A stretch of DNA of 64,000 nt from Prorocentrum cordatum (lineage: Eukaryota > Sar > Dinophyceae > Prorocentrales > Prorocentraceae): the NCBI GenBank assembly GCA_963575745.1, contig CAUYUJ010007236.1, positions 62,001 through 126,000 on the forward strand, read 5' to 3'. This document shows positions 41,861 to 54,954 of this stretch, piece by piece. Within the stretch, counting starts at the first letter, position 1; every line of letters starts with the position of its first letter. Below the pieces are notes generated by a model. It was not told the DNA's origin. It made no database searches and saw nothing but the letters and a program-made list of their open reading frames with translations. Made by a program: the position numbers and the translations under genes.

Positions 41861-44800
41861 CCCAACCATCCTGTGGTGTTGGGTCCTCGTTTTGAAAAGA
41901 CATCGCCCCGCGCCCCACCCACCCACTCACTCACTCACTCACTCACTCACTCACTCACTCACTCACTCACTCACTCACTCACTCACTCACTCACTCACTC
42001 ACTCCTCCTCCTCCTCTTCCTCCTACTCACTCACTCACTCACTCACTCCTCCTCCTCCTCTTCCTCCTCCTCTCTCCTCCATGCGTTTCACCCACCCAGT
42101 ACAGCGCTTCGTGGCCCCATAGGGAACTCCACGTAAGGCCCAAGAGAGGGGGAGGGGCACATGCGTGCGCCACTCCCAGTACGGAGATTCGTGGCCACAT
42201 AGGGAGCTCCACCTAAGGCCCCAAGGAGGGGGGGGGGGGGGCACATGCGTCCGCCACACCCAGTACGGCGCTTCGTGGTCCCATCTCCACCTAAGGCCCC
42301 AGGGGGCGGGGGGCCCGCCACACCCAGTACGGCGCTTTGTGGCCCCATAGGGAGTTCCACCTAAGGCCCCAGGGGGAGAGGGGGTACCACATGTTTCCGC
42401 CACACCCGGTACGGCGTGTCGTGGCCCCATCGGGAGCTCCACCTGAGGCCCCAGGGGGGGTACCACATGCGTCCGCCACACCCAATACGGCGCTTCGTGG
42501 CCCCATAGGGAACTCCACCTGAGGCCCCAGGGGGGAGGGGGGAGTACCACATGCATCCGCAACACCCAGTACGGCGCTTCGTGGCCCCATAGGGAGCTCA
42601 ACCGAAGGCCCCAGGGGGGGGGGAACACATGCGTCCGCCACACCCAGTACGGCGCTTCGTGGCCCCATCGGGAGCTCCACCGAAAGCCTGGGGGTGGGGG
42701 GTACCACATGCGTTTGTCCTCCACACCCCGTGCAGTGCTCCGTGGCCCCATAGGGAGCCCCACCTGAGGCCCCAAAATGCGTCCCACACATCCAATTTGG
42801 CAATTTCACTAACCCAGTACAGCGTGTCGTGGCCCCATAGGAAGCTCCATCGAAACCCCCAGTGGGACCGTCCGCATGCGGTCCGCACACCCAATCGGGC
42901 ACTTTCACCCACACAGTACAGCGTCTGGTGGCCCCATGTGGAGCTCCACCGAAGCCCCAAGTGGGACCGCTCACGTGCGTCCCGGAAGCCTAATTTGGCA
43001 TCTTCACCCACGCAGTACAACTTTCGTGGCTCCATGGAGAGCTCCGCCGAAACCCCCTATTGGGACCGTCCGCCTCCGTCCCAGAAGCTTAATTTTGGCA
43101 TTTTCACCCACCCACTACAGCGCTTCGTGGCCCCATAGGGGGCTCCACCGAAGCCCCCAGTGGGACCGTCCGCGTGCGTCCCGCACACTCAGTTGCGCAT
43201 TTTCACCCACCCACTACAGCGTTTCGTGGTCCCATCGTGAACCCCACCGACGGCCCCAGAGGGGAGGGGGGGGCACACGCGTCTGCTACACCCAGTACAG
43301 CGCTTCGTGGTCTCATGGGGAGTTCCACCGACGGCCCTAGAGGGGGGGTACCACATGCGTCCGCCACACCCAGTGCAGTGTTTCGTGGCCCCATAGGGGG
43401 CTCCACCTAATGCCCCAGGGGGGGGTAGCACATTCGTCTGCAACACCCAGTGCAGTTTTCGTGGCCCCATGGGGGCTGCACCGAAGGCCCCAAAGAGGGG
43501 GGGGCACACGCGTCTGCCACACCCAGTACAGCGTCCCGTGGCCCCATAGGGAGCTCCACGCAAGCCCCCAGAGGGGGGGGTACCACATGCGTCCGCCACA
43601 CCCAATACAGCGCTTCGTGGCCATATCAGGAGTTCCACCGAAGGCCCCAGGGGGGAGGGAGGGGGCGCATGCGTCTGCCACACCCAGTACGGCGCTTCGT
43701 GGCCCCATGACAGCTCCACCTGATGCCCCAGGGGGGTTGGGAACCACATGCGTCTGCCACACCCAGTACAGCGCCTCGTGGTCCTATAGGGAGCTGCACC
43801 GAAGGCCCCAGTGTGGGTGGAGACATGCGTCCGCCACACCCAGTACGGCGTTTCGTGGTTCCATAGGGAGCTCCACCTAAGTCCCCAGGGGGGGGGGGTA
43901 CCACATGCGTGCGCCACACCCAGTACGGCGTTCGTGGCCCCATATGGAGTTCCACCTAAGCCCCCAGGAGGGGGTACCACATGCGTCCGCCACACCCAGT
44001 ACGGCGCTTCGTGGCACCATATGGAGCTCCACATAAGGCCCCAGGGGGGGGTACCACATGCGTCCGCTACATCCAGTACGGCGCTTCATGGCCAGCGGGG
44101 CTGTCTGCATGCGTCCCGCACACCCAATTTGGCATTTTCACACACCAAGTATAGCGTTTCGTGGCCCCATAAGGGGGCTCCACCGAAGCCCCCAGTGGGA
44201 CCGTCCGCGTGCGTCCCGCACATTCAGTTGCGCATTTTCACCCACCCACTACAGCGTTTCGTGGCCCCATAGTGAAACCCACCGACGGCCCCAGGGGGGA
44301 GAGGGGGGGGGGGCACACGCGTCTGCTACACCCAGTACAGCGTTTCGTGGTCTCATGGGGAGTTCCACCGACGGCCCTAGAGGGGGGGTACCACATGCGT
44401 CCGCCACACCCAGTGCAGTGCTTCGTGGCCCCATAGGGAGCTCCGCCTAATGCCCCAGGGGGGGGTAGCACATGCGTCTGCAACACCCAGTACAGTTTTC
44501 GTGGCCCCATGGGGACTGGAACGAAGGCCCCCAAAAGGGGGGGGCACACGCGTCTGCCACACCCAATACAGCGTCCCGTGGCCCCATAGGGAGCTCCACG
44601 CAAGCCTCCAGAGGGGGGGGTACCACATGCGTCTGCCACACCCAATACAGCGCTTCGTGGCCACATCAGGAGTTCCACCGAAGGCCCCAGGGGGGAGGGA
44701 GGGGGCGCATGCGTCTGCCACACCCAGTACGGCGCTTCGTGGCCCCATGACAGCTCCACCTGATGCCCCAGGGGGGTTGGGAACCACATGCGTCTGCCAC

Positions 44801-45553
44801 ACCCAGTACAGCGCCTCGTGGTCCTATAGGGAGCTGCACCGAAGGCCCCAGTGTGGGTGGAGACATGCGTCCGCCACACCCAGTACGGCGCTTCGTGGTT
44901 CCATAGGGAGCTCCATCGGAGGCCGCAGTAGGGGTGGCCACATGAGTCCGCCACACCCAGTACAGCGTTTCGTGGTCAGTGGGGCCGCCCGGATGCGTCC
45001 CGCACACGCAATTTGGCATTTTCACCCACCCGCTAAAGCGCCTCGTGACCCCATAGAGAGCTCCACCGAAGCCCCCACATGGACCGCCCACATGCGTCCC
45101 ACACACCCAATTTGGCAGTTTCACCAACCCAGTACAGCGTTTCGTGGCCCGTAGAAAGCTCCACCGAAGCCCCCAGCGGGACCGTCCGCATGCGCCCCGC
45201 ACGCCCAAATTGGCATTTCCGCCCACCCACTACAGCGCGTCGTGGCCCCATTAGGAGCTCCACCGAAGCCCCCAGTGAGACCGTCCGCCTGCGTCTTGAA
45301 AGCCTAATTTGTCATTTTCACCCATCCAATTTTTGGCATTCCCCCCCCCACACCCAATTTGGCATTTTCGCCCACCCAGCACAGCGCTTCGCGGCCCCAT
45401 AGGGGGCTCCACCGACGGCCCCCGTGCTACCGCCCGCATGCGTTCCCCACCACCCAGTGCAGCGCTTCGTGGCCCCATAGGGAGCTTCACCGAAGAAGAT
45501 ATTCACATTTGCCGTACGCACAACTGCATATGGTTGGGTCCTTCGCCAAGATA
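41861..45553 (+). mobile_element. Composite satellite element, copy 2 (largest)
   Basis: Left box at 41861-41912, (CACT)n at 41924-42045, TCC tract, then about 3.4 kb of 77-90-bp units. Right box at 45483-45552. Contains a ~740-bp internal duplication offset by 1036-1040 bases (about 43130-43870 and 44170-44910). A 275-bp block (43897-44172) is nearly identical to 39596-39870 in copy 1. Confidence 0.75.
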
Positions 45554-46606
45554 GTTTGTTTTTCCTCGACCTGCCTCCTGAGATCTTCGACGTCGTGGAC
45601 CCCCATAGGTCTATACCATTCCCCGAGACAGACGTTTCACCCCAAGTCGTGTTGCTTGCAGCCCTGGGGCCCAGTAGGAGCCCCCACGGGGCCAAAGACG
45701 ACCAGAAATCTTCCGTCGTGATTCTTCGGTATACCAGTTTTCAATCCGCGCCTCCCGAAGGCCCCGACTGCTTCCCAGGGGATAGCTTTTCGTTCCGCAT
45801 CTGATTTTGGTAGTTCGGGGGCCCGAAAGCAGGCCCTCGAGGAGGGCTGACATTGGAGAAGACTCGCCGGTTGAAATAACACCATGCCATCAGAGATTTG
45901 GGTCAGTTTCTCGATCCCCCTCCCCGATCTTCCTCGAGCCCCACCCCCGTCCCCTCCTTGTCCTGTAGCGCCGTTCGATCCTCCTCCTCGAACCTCCTCA
46001 TCCTCCTCCTGCAACCACCTCCTCTTCCTCCTCTTCCTCGATCCTCCTCCTCCTCCTCTTCGATGCTCCTCCTCCTCCTCCTCCTTTTCGATCCTCCTCC
46101 ACGATCCTCGATCCTCGATCCTCCTCGTCCTTCTCCCCGATACTCCTCCTCCTCCTCCTCCTCCTCCTCCTCCTCCTCGTCCTTCTCCTCCTCCTCGTCC
46201 TCCTCCTCCTCGTCCTCCTCCTCCTCGACCCTTTCCGAACATCACCTCCTCCCCCTTTTCGTCCTGTAGCAGGGCCACTGCCCGCGAGGAGGCGGACCCG
46301 GAGCTGGCGCCGCCCGCGCAGGAGAAGCGAGAGGAGAGGAAGGAGCCGGCTACTCTGCATCCAAACTCCTCCTCCTCCTCCTCCTCCTCCATCTCCTCCT
46401 TCCCCTCCTCCTCCTCCTCCTCTCCTCCGCCTCCTCCTCCTCCCTCCTCCTCCTCCCCCCCCCTCCTCCTCCTCCTCCTCCTCCTCCTCCTCCTCCCCCG
46501 GCCCTGAGCCTCTTCCTCTGCTTACACTTCCTGTTCTGCACGCGCCGTCTGTCCAAACTCTGCCTGTTGCTAGGCCAGGGTCGGCCTCGCACACGTTTTG
46601 GCTCCC
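45554..46606. other. Spacer with TCC tract
   Basis: 45554-45890 has no repeat I can name. 45950-46250 and 46365-46500 are TCC/CTC tracts. The frame reading FLDLPPEIFDVVDPH at 45562 is isolated and not called. Confidence 0.5.
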
Positions 46607-46607
46607 G

Positions 46608-48475
46608 GCCATCCTGTGGTGGTGGGCCCTCGTTTTGAAGAGACGGTCCCCGCGTCCCTTCTCTCCTCCTCCTCCCTCCTCCCTCCTCCTCCCTCCTCCT
46701 CCTCCTCCTCCCTCCTCCTCCCCCTCCTCCCCCTCCTTCTTCCTCCTTGCCTTTCACCCACCCAGTGCAGCGCTTCGTGGCCCCATTGGGAGCTCCACCT
46801 AAAGGCCCCAGTGGGGGTGGCCACATGCGTCCACCACACCCAATACAGCGCTTCGTGGCCCCATAGGGAGCTCCACCTAAAGCCCCAGTGGGGGTGGCCA
46901 CATGCGTCCGCCGCACCCAGTACAGCACTTCGTGGCCCCCTAGGGAGCTCCACCTACGGCCCCAGTGGGGGTGGCCACATGCGTCCGCCACACCCAGTAC
47001 AGCGTTCCGTGGCCCCATAGGGAGCTCCATCTGTTGCCCCAGTGGGGGTGGCCACATGCGTCCGCCACACCCAGTACAGTGTTTCGTGGCCCCATAGGTA
47101 GCTCCACCTAAAAGCCCCAATGGGGTGGCCACGTGCGTCCGCCAAACTCAGTACAGCCCCATAGGGAAACCACCTACGGCCCCAGAGGGGGGGGCCACAT
47201 TCGTCCGCCACACCCAGTACAGCGCTCCGCGGCCCCATAGGGAGCTCCCCCTAAGGCCCCAGTTGGGGTGACCACATGCGTCCGCCACACCCAGTACGAC
47301 GTTTCGTGGCCCCATAGGAAGCTCGACCTAAGGCCCCAGCGGGGGTTGCCACATGCGTCCGCCACACCCAGTACAGCGCTTCGTGGCCCCATAAGGAGCT
47401 CCACCTAAAGCCTCAGCGGGGGTGGCCACATGCGTCCGCCACACCCAGTACAGCGCTTCGTGGCCCCACAGGGAGCTCCACCTAAGGCGCCAGTGTGGGG
47501 GGGGACCACATGCGTCGGCCACACCCAGTACAGCGCTTCGTGGCCCCATAGGGAGCTCCACCTACGGCCCCAGTGGGGGTGGCCACATGCGTCAGCCACA
47601 CCCAGTACAGCGTTCCGTGGCCCCATAGGGAGTTCCATCTAAGGCCCCAGTGGGGGGGGCCACATGCGTCGACCACACCCAGTACAGTGTTTCGTGGCCC
47701 CAAAAGGAGCTCCACCTAAGTCCCCAGTGGGGGTGGCCACATGCGTCCGCCAAACCCATTACAGCGCTTCGTGGCCCCATAGAGAGCTCCACCTAAGGCT
47801 CCAGTGGGGGGGGGTACCACTTGCGTCCGCCGCACACAGTACAGCGCTACGTGGTCCCATAGGAAGCCCCTCCCAAGGCCCCAGTGGGTTGGCCACATGC
47901 GTCCGCCACACCCACTACAGCGCTTCGTGGCCCCATAGGAAGCTCCACCTAAGGCCCCAGTGGGGTTGGCCAGATGCGTCCGCCACACCCAGTACAGCGC
48001 TTCGTGGCCCCATAAGGAGCTCCACGCAAGGGCCTAGTGGGGGTGGCCACATGCGTCGGCACACCCAGTACAGCGCTTCGTGGCCCCATAGGGAGCTCCA
48101 CCTAAGGCGCCAATGGGGGTGGCCACATGCGTCCGCCACACCCAGTACAGCGCTTCCTGTCCCCATTTGGAGCTCCACCTAAGGCCCCAGTGGGGGTGGC
48201 CACATGCGTCCGGCACACCCAGTACGACGTTCCGTGGCCCCATAGGGAGCTCCACCTAAAGGCCACAGGGTGGCCACACGCGTCCGCCACACCCAGGACA
48301 GCGTTTCGTTGCCCATAGGGAGCCCCACCGAAGGCCCCAGTGGCACCGCCCGCATGCGTCTCCCCCACCCATTACGGCACGTCCTCACGCGCTTCGTGGC
48401 CCCATAGGGAGCTCCACCGTAAACGGCACCCACAACGCGTTATTCACAACTGCATATGATTGGGTCCTTCGCTTC
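46608..48475 (+). mobile_element. Composite satellite element, copy 3 (most regular 77-bp array)
   Basis: Left box 46608-46655, TCC tract, then about 21 units of 77 bp (46750-48420) with GGTGGCCACATGCGTCCGCC, CACCCAGTACAGCGCTTCGT and GGCCCCATAGGGAGCTCCAC. Right box remnant at 48434-48475 (TATTCACAACTGCATATGAT then TGGGTCCTTCGC). Because 77 is not a multiple of three, three units give a 77-codon frame, which explains many equal-length open frames. Confidence 0.8.
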
Positions 48476-48739
48476 GGCCACGTAGCTAAATTCTGACCAG
48501 CGCCAAGAAGAGGACAGAGCCGGTTCGGCGGGCCGCCTGGCGCGTACCGTGCTCTCCCCGGTGGTGCTCACCTCGGAGATCGATGCCCTCAACTCTCATG
48601 GTAAGGTGGAGTGACGTCTCCAAGGGCACCCCTTGCCCGCTTGCCTGTTCGGCCCATCCTTAGGCAATCCCGAGCTCAACCTCCCTTCAACCTGGGCGTC
48701 CAGGGGGCATGTGCGTCCTTACGCGCATCCTCATGATGC
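48476..48739. other. Spacer, nothing recognised
   Basis: GC-rich sequence between oppositely oriented elements. No repeats or genes seen. Confidence 0.5.
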
Positions 48740-49032
48740 AGCGTTGGCTGTACCCACTTGGGCCTTCGCTGGGGCTCCTTACGGGGCCACGAAGCGTGTG
48801 AGGGGTGTGCCAAAATGGGGCAGCGGCGCCATGCGGGCGCTGCCGCTTGGGCCTTCGGGAGGGCTCCATATTGGGCCAAGAAGCGTGTGAGGGGTGTGCC
48901 GAGATGCGCACGCGGAGAGCAGAGACAGGGATGGGAGGAAGGAGGAGGGCAGCGGGAGGAAAGGGCGGGAGGTGAGGAACGCGAGGAGCTGTCTCTTCAA
49001 AACGAGGACCCAACACTACAAGATGGTTGGGA
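48740..49032 (-). mobile_element. Composite satellite element, copy 4 (short, inverted)
   Basis: Two or three diverged units (GGCCACGAAGCGTGTGAGG) then the left box in inverted orientation at 48977-49031 (CTCTTCAAAACGAGGACCC, CAAGATGGTTGGG). The right end appears lost. Confidence 0.65.
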
Positions 49033-49670
49033 AACACATTCTACCGCCGCAGATGGACAAACATAGCATCGGCTCCACCGCCTCATATGCACAAATTAGT
49101 ATCGGCGGAAGGTCTTTTACTTAACTCGGAGGTTGATAATTGCAACCCCCACCGTGCCCAGTCGATTGGCGATTTGCTTATTTAAACGCTTCGCTCATTC
49201 CGCCGGCCCTGGAGCGTTATTTGGGGCCTCTTGGGGCCGTCTTGGGGGCCTCTCGGGGGCTTCTTGGGAGCGTCTTGGGGCTCCTGTGCGGCGTCTTGGG
49301 CTCCCCTGGGGCCTCTGATTGGCGATTTGCTTATTTCGGTCCTCGAGCAGGTGCTGCGGCCGCAATCTCTGCATGCCTGCGCCCGCCGGGCCTGTTATCG
49401 GGTCGTTCCTGCTCGAGGATGCCTTGCTCAATCGGGTGCTGTCCACGCCGGGCGTACCCCCCCGGGTTTCAAACATCGGGGCCCTCACGGAGTTTGAACG
49501 GAACTTGAGGAGAGAGCCCTGAGATCTGGGCGTGGCAACTTCTTCCGCCCGCCACGGGGCCATCACGAATCGATCTGGCTCACGGAGCCAGCCGTCGGAG
49601 TAGTTCGTTTTGGATTCATGTTTCATGGCCCCGGAGCCCGATGGCCGAAACCGAGGACGAATCGCCAACT
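49033..49670. other. Spacer with short GGCC minisatellite
   Basis: 49210-49318 contains TTGGGGCCGTCTTGGGGGCC-type repeats as in composite copies A-C. GATTGGCGATTTGCTTATTT is duplicated at about 49162 and 49317. No supported gene. Confidence 0.6.
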
Positions 49671-49671
49671 G

Positions 49672-51537
49672 AAAAAAGTTGCCTGGCAAAGAACCCAACT
49701 ATATGCAGTTATGAATGCCGCAATTGTGAAGATCTGATTCGGTGGTCCTTATGGGGCCACGGAACGTGTGAGGGGTGTGCTCAAAAAGTAGCGATGGACG
49801 CATGCGGAGGGCCTTCGGTGGAGCTCCCTATGGGGCCACGGAACGGGTGAAGGGTGTGCCGAAATGGGTGTGGGGACGCATGTGGACGGTGGCACTGGGG
49901 CCTTCGGTGGAGCGCCCTATGGGGCCACGAAACTTGTTAGGAGTGGGCCGAAAAGTGTGTGTGTGTGTGTGTGGTGTGGGGGGGGGGGGGCGCAAGTGGA
50001 CGATGGGATTCAGGCCTTCGGTGGAGCTCCCTATGGGGCCACGAAACGTTTGAGGGGTGTGCCGAAATGATTACGGGGGACGCATGTGGACCGAGGCATT
50101 GGGGCCTTCGGTGGAGCGCCCTATAGGGCCACGAAGCGTGTAAGGGGTGCGCCGACATGGGTGTGGTGGACGCATGTGGACGGTGGCACTGGGGCCTTCG
50201 GTAGAGCTCCCTATGGGCTACGAAACGTTACGGGGATGTGCCAACATGGGTGTGGGCATGCATGTGGACGGTGGCACTGGGGCCTTCGGTGGAGGTCCCT
50301 ATGGGGCCACGAAACGTGTGAAGGATCAGCCGACATATGCGTGGGTGACGCATGTGGACCGTGGCACTGGGGCCGTCGGTGGAGCTCCCTATGGGGCCAC
50401 GAAACGTGTGAGAGGGGTGTGCCGAACTGGGTGCGGGGGATGCATGTGGACGGTGGCACGGGGGCCTTCGGTGGAGCTCCCCTTGGGGCCACGGAACGTG
50501 TGAGAGGGGGTGTCGTGCGGTGGACGCATGTGGACCGTTGCACTGGGGCCGTCGGTAGAGCTCCCTATGGGGCCACGAAACGTGTGAGAGGGGTGTGCCG
50601 AACTGGGTGCGGGGGATGCATGTGGACGGTGGCACGGGGGCCTTCGGTGGAGCTCCCCTTGGGGCCACGGAACGTGTGAGAGGGGGTGTCGTGCGGTGGA
50701 CGCATGCGGTGGAGCTTCCTATGGGCCACGAAACGTGTAGGAGGTCGGGGACGCATGGGACGGTGGGCACTAGCTCCCTATGTGGCCGAAGCGGTGTGAG
50801 GGGTGTGCGAAACGAGGTCGGGGGCCCATGTGGACAGTGGCACTGGGGCCTTCTGTGGAGCTCCATATGGGGCCACGAAGCGTGTGAGTGTGGGGTGTAC
50901 CGAAAATGGTGCGGTGGACGCACGTGGACGGTGGCTTGGGGCCTTCGTGGAGCTCCTTATGGAGCACGGAACGTGTGAGGGGGTACCGAAAATGGTGCGG
51001 TGGACGCACGGGTGACGGTGGCATTGGGCCTTCGGTGAGCTCCTTATGGGGCCCGGAACGTGTGGTGTGTGTGTGTGTGTGTGTGTGTGTCTGTGTGTGT
51101 GTGTGTTTGTGTACCGAAATTGGTATGGGGGACGCATGTGGACGATGGCTGTTGGCCTTCGTGGAGCTCCCTACGGGGTCACGAAACGTGTGAGCGGTGT
51201 GCCGAAATATGTCGGGGGATGCATGTGGACGGTGGCACTGGGGCCTTCGGTGGAGCGCCCTATGGGGCCACGGAACGTGTGAGAGAGGTGTGCCGAAATG
51301 GGCGTGGTGGACGCATGTGGACGGTGGCTGTGGGGCCTTAGGTGGAGCTCCCTATGTGGTCGCGAAACGTGTGAGGAGGAGGATGATGATGATGAGGAGG
51401 AGGAGGAGGAGAGGAGAGGAGGAGGAGGGAGAGGAGCGGAGGAGGAGGAGGAGGAGAGGAAGGAGGAGAGGAAGGGGAGGAAGGAACGCGGGGCGCTGTC
51501 TCCTCGAAACGAGGACCCAGCACCACAGGATGGTCTG
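49672..51537 (-). mobile_element. Composite satellite element, copy 5 (inverted)
   Basis: Right box inverted at 49672-49745 (CAAAGAACCCAACTATATGC, GAATGCCGCAATTGTGAAGA). An array of ~88-bp units follows (GGGGCCTTCGGTGGAGCTCC, CTATGGGGCCACGAAACGTG, GACGCATGTGGACGGTGGCA), then a GAG tract at 51375-51480 and the left box inverted at 51485-51537. A (TG)n tract interrupts at 51063-51110. A ~180-bp block is duplicated (about 50395-50525 and 50575-50705). Confidence 0.75.
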
Positions 51538-52157
51538 GAATCAGACCGTCGGAGCTTTGGGTCTGGACCAGCTGGGGTCCGCGCTGGGACCGCATCGCGG
51601 GATCGGGCTCGGAGATCGTGGTGCTCCTCCTGCCTCCTCCTCCTGCCTCCTCCTCCTCCTCCTCCTCCTCCTCCTCCTCCTCCTCCTGCCTCCTCCTCCT
51701 CCTGCCTCCTCCTCCTCCTCCTGCCTCCTCCTCCTCCTCCTGCCTCCTCGCAGCTTGGGCGCAGCATCCCCTGTCCGCGCCGCCCGCGGCCCACGCGCCG
51801 CGCCGCGCCGGGAGGCTCCCGCCGCCCCTCTGCCCCGGGTCCATGGGCGGCGCGCCCCCGTGTGGGGCCCCGAGGGGGCATTCGTTGTCGGAGGCCGGGA
51901 GCTTGACACCCACCAGCACGACTCCTCCTCCTCCTCCCCCCTCCCCCTCCCCCTCCCCCCCCGGTCCCCCTCCCCCTCTCCTCCCCTCCCCCTCCCCCTC
52001 CGCCTCGCCTCGCGCCTCGGCCTTCTCCTCTCCTCCTCCTCCTCCTCCTCCTCCTCTCCTCCTCCTCCTCCTCCTCCCGACAAAAATCGCGACGGGAGGT
52101 TGTTCGTTATATTCGGCTTCCCGGGGCCCTTCCAGGGCTTCGGGGCCGTCATTGTCA
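51538..52157. other. Spacer with TCC tracts
   Basis: TCC/CTGCCTCC repeats at 51625-51760 and CCCCTCC/TCC repeats at 51925-52080. AAAAATCGCGACGGGAGGTT at 52082-52101 recurs as AAAAAATCTCGCGACGGGAG at 56045-56064. Confidence 0.6.
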
Positions 52158-53640
52158 TGGCGAAGGGCCCAACCATATGCAGTTGTGGGTACCGCAACTG
52201 TGAGTAGCTTCTTCGGTGAAGCTCCCTATGGGGCCACGCAGCGCTGCACTGGGCGGGGGGGAACGCATGCGGATGGTAGCACTGGGGCCGTCGGTGGATC
52301 TCCCTACGGGGCCACGAAACGATGTACTGGGTGGGTGAAAACGCCAATTTGTTCTGTTGTGTGTGTATGTGACGCATGCTAACGGTCCTGCTGGGGGCTT
52401 CGGTGGGGTTCCCAGGCCACGAATTGCTGTACTGTGTGAAACTGTGAAATTGCGCATGTGGGACGCATGCGGGCGGTCCCACTGGGGGCTTCGGTGGAGC
52501 TCCCTATGGGGCCACGAAGCGCTGTACTGGGTGGGCGAAAATGCCAAATTGGGCTTTCGGGACGCATGCGGACGGTGGCCCTGGGGCCTTCGGTGGAGTT
52601 CCCTATGGGGCCACGAAGCGCTGTACTGGGTGGGCGAAAATGGCAAAGTGGGTGTGTGGGACGCATGCGGGCGGTTCAATTGAGGGCTTCGGTGGAGCCC
52701 CCAATATGGCCACGAAACGTTGCACTGGGTGGGTGATAATGCCACATTGTGTGTGTGCGTGTGTGTCTGTGTGTGTGTATGTGTGGGGGCGTCGGTGGAG
52801 CTCCCTATGGGGCCACGAAGCGCTGTACTGGGCGGGTGAAAATGCCAGAAGTTTTCGGAACGCATGCAGGCAGTCCAACTGGTTGCTTCGGTGGAGCCCC
52901 TTAGGGGGACACGAAACGTTTTACTGGGTATGAAAATGCCAAATTGGGTTTCCGGGACGCATGTGGACGGGCCCATTGGGGGCTTCGGTGGAGCTCCCTC
53001 CAGGGCCAAGAATCGGTGTACTGGGTGGGTGGAAATGCCAAATTGGGTTTCCGGGGCGCACGCGGACTGTGGCCCTGGGACTCTCTATAAGGCCACGAAG
53101 CCTTGTATTGGGTGGGAGAGACGCATGCGGATGGTAGGACTGGGACCTTCGGTGGGGCCCCCATGGGACCACGAAGCACTGTAGTGGGTGGGCGAAGCGC
53201 AGGGACGAGGGAGGAGGGGGCCACGAAACGCTGTACTGGGTGGGTGGGGGAATGCGGACGGTAACATTGGGACCTTCGGTGGAGCCCCTTTTATGGCGAC
53301 ACGAAACGCTGTACTGTGTGGGTGAAAATGCCAAGCTAGGTTTTCGGGACGCATGTGGGAGGTCCCGCTGAGAGCTTCGGTGGAGCTCCCTATGGGGCCA
53401 CGAATCGGTGCACTGAGTGCGTGACAATGCCAAAATGGTTTTCGGGACGCATGCGGACGGTGGCCCTGGGGCCTTCGGTGGAGCCCCCTATGGGGCCACG
53501 AAGCGTTGTACTGGGTGGGTGAAAATGCCAAGTTAGGTTTTCGGAACGTATGCGGGCGGTCCCACCGGGGCCTTCGGTGGAGCTCCCTATTGGGGCCACG
53601 AATCGGTGTATTGGGTGGGTAAAAATGCTAAATGATTTTT
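52158..53640 (-). mobile_element. Composite satellite element, copy 6 (inverted, abutting copy 7)
   Basis: Right box inverted at 52158-52220 (GGCGAAGGGCCCAACCATAT, GGTACCGCAACTGTGAGTAG), then inverted units including CTGTACTGGGTGGGCGAAAA and GCGGACGGTGGCCCTGGGGC. It ends head-to-head against the left box of copy 7, without its own left box. Confidence 0.7.
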
Positions 53641-54953
53641 CCCAACCATCCTGTGGTGTTGGGTCCTCGTTTTGAAGAGACGGTGGCCCGCGTCTCCTCT
53701 CCTCTCCTCCTCCTCTCCTCCTCCTCCCCTCTCCTCCCTGCGTTTCACCCACCCAGTACAGCGTTTCGTGGACCCATAGGGAGCTCCACGGAAGGCTCCA
53801 GTGGCTGCGTTCGCATGGTGGCCTCGGGCCATTTCGGCACACCCCTCACGAGGATCGTGGCCCCATAGGTAGCTCCACCGAAGGCGCCAGTGGCAGCGTT
53901 CGCATGGCGGCCTCGGGCCATTTCGGCACACCCAGTACGTTTCGTGGCCCCATAGGGAGCTCCACCGAAGGCTCCAGTGGCTGCGTTCGCATGGTGGCCT
54001 CGGGCCATTTCGGCACACCCCTCACGAGGATCGTGGCCCCATAGGGAGCTCCACGGAAGGCTCCAGTGGCTGCGTTCGCATGGTGGCCTCGGGCCATTTC
54101 GGCACACCCCTCACGAGGATCGTGGCCCCATAGGGAGCTCCACCGAAGGCTCCAGTGGAGCGTTCGCATGGCGGGCCATTTCGGGTACGGCAGCGTCGTG
54201 TTATAGGGAGCTTGGCTGCGTTCGCATGGCGGCCTCGGGCCATTTCGGCACACCCCTCACGAGGATCGTGGCCCCATAGGGAGCTCCACCGAAGGCCCAG
54301 TGGCAGCGTTCGCATGGCGGCCTCGGGCCATTTCGGCACACCCCTCACGAGGATCGTGGCCTCCCACCGAAGGCGCCAGTGGCAGGGTTTGCATGGCGGC
54401 CTCGGGCCATTTCGGCACACCCCTCACGAAGATCGTGGCCCCATAGGGAGCTCCACCGAAGGCGCCAGTGGCAGGGTTCGCATGGCGGCTCGGGCCATTT
54501 CGGCACACCCCTCACGAGGATCGTGGCCCCATAGGAGCTCCACCGAATGCGCCAGTGGCAGGGTTCGCATGGCGGCTCGGGCCATTTCGGCACACCCCTC
54601 ACGAGGATCGTGGCCCCATAGGAGCTCCACCGAAGGCGCCAGTGGCAGCGTTCGCATGGCGGCCTCGGGCCATTTCGGCACACCCCTCACGAGGATCGTG
54701 GCCCCATAGGGAGCTCCACCGAAGGCTCCAGTGGCAGCCTCCCTCATGGCTCTTAGAGCCCTCTCCTGCTTCTGCTCCTCGGTCAGGGGGGCGCCGTCCT
54801 CGTCGTCGTCGGCGCCCGCGAAGACGGCCACGAACGTGTCCCTGAGCATGTCGGGCTCCGGCGGGAAGTTGTGGCCACATCGGGAGCGCGGGCGAAGATG
54901 TTATTCACAATTGCGGAAGTCACAACTGCAGAAGGTTGGGTCTTTCGCCAGGC
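53641..54953 (+). mobile_element. Composite satellite element, copy 7 (88-bp units)
   Basis: Left box 53641-53690, short TCC tract, then ~88-bp units (GCGTTCGCATGGCGGCCTCG, GGCCATTTCGGCACACCCCT, CACGAGGATCGTGGCCCC). Right box variant at 54893-54953 (TTATTCACAATTGCGGAAGT, AGGTTGGGTCTTTCGCC). Units are more alike here than in other copies, suggesting recent expansion. Confidence 0.75.
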
Positions 54954-54954
54954 T

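Noticed and set aside
45556-45804. F-box-like LPPEIFDVV frame
   Set aside because: One short motif in an isolated 82-codon frame at the edge of a repeat spacer is not enough.
46750-48420. 77-base units as a tRNA-gene array
   Set aside because: The length matches a tRNA but there are no A/B-box consensus, cloverleaf or acceptor-stem pairings.
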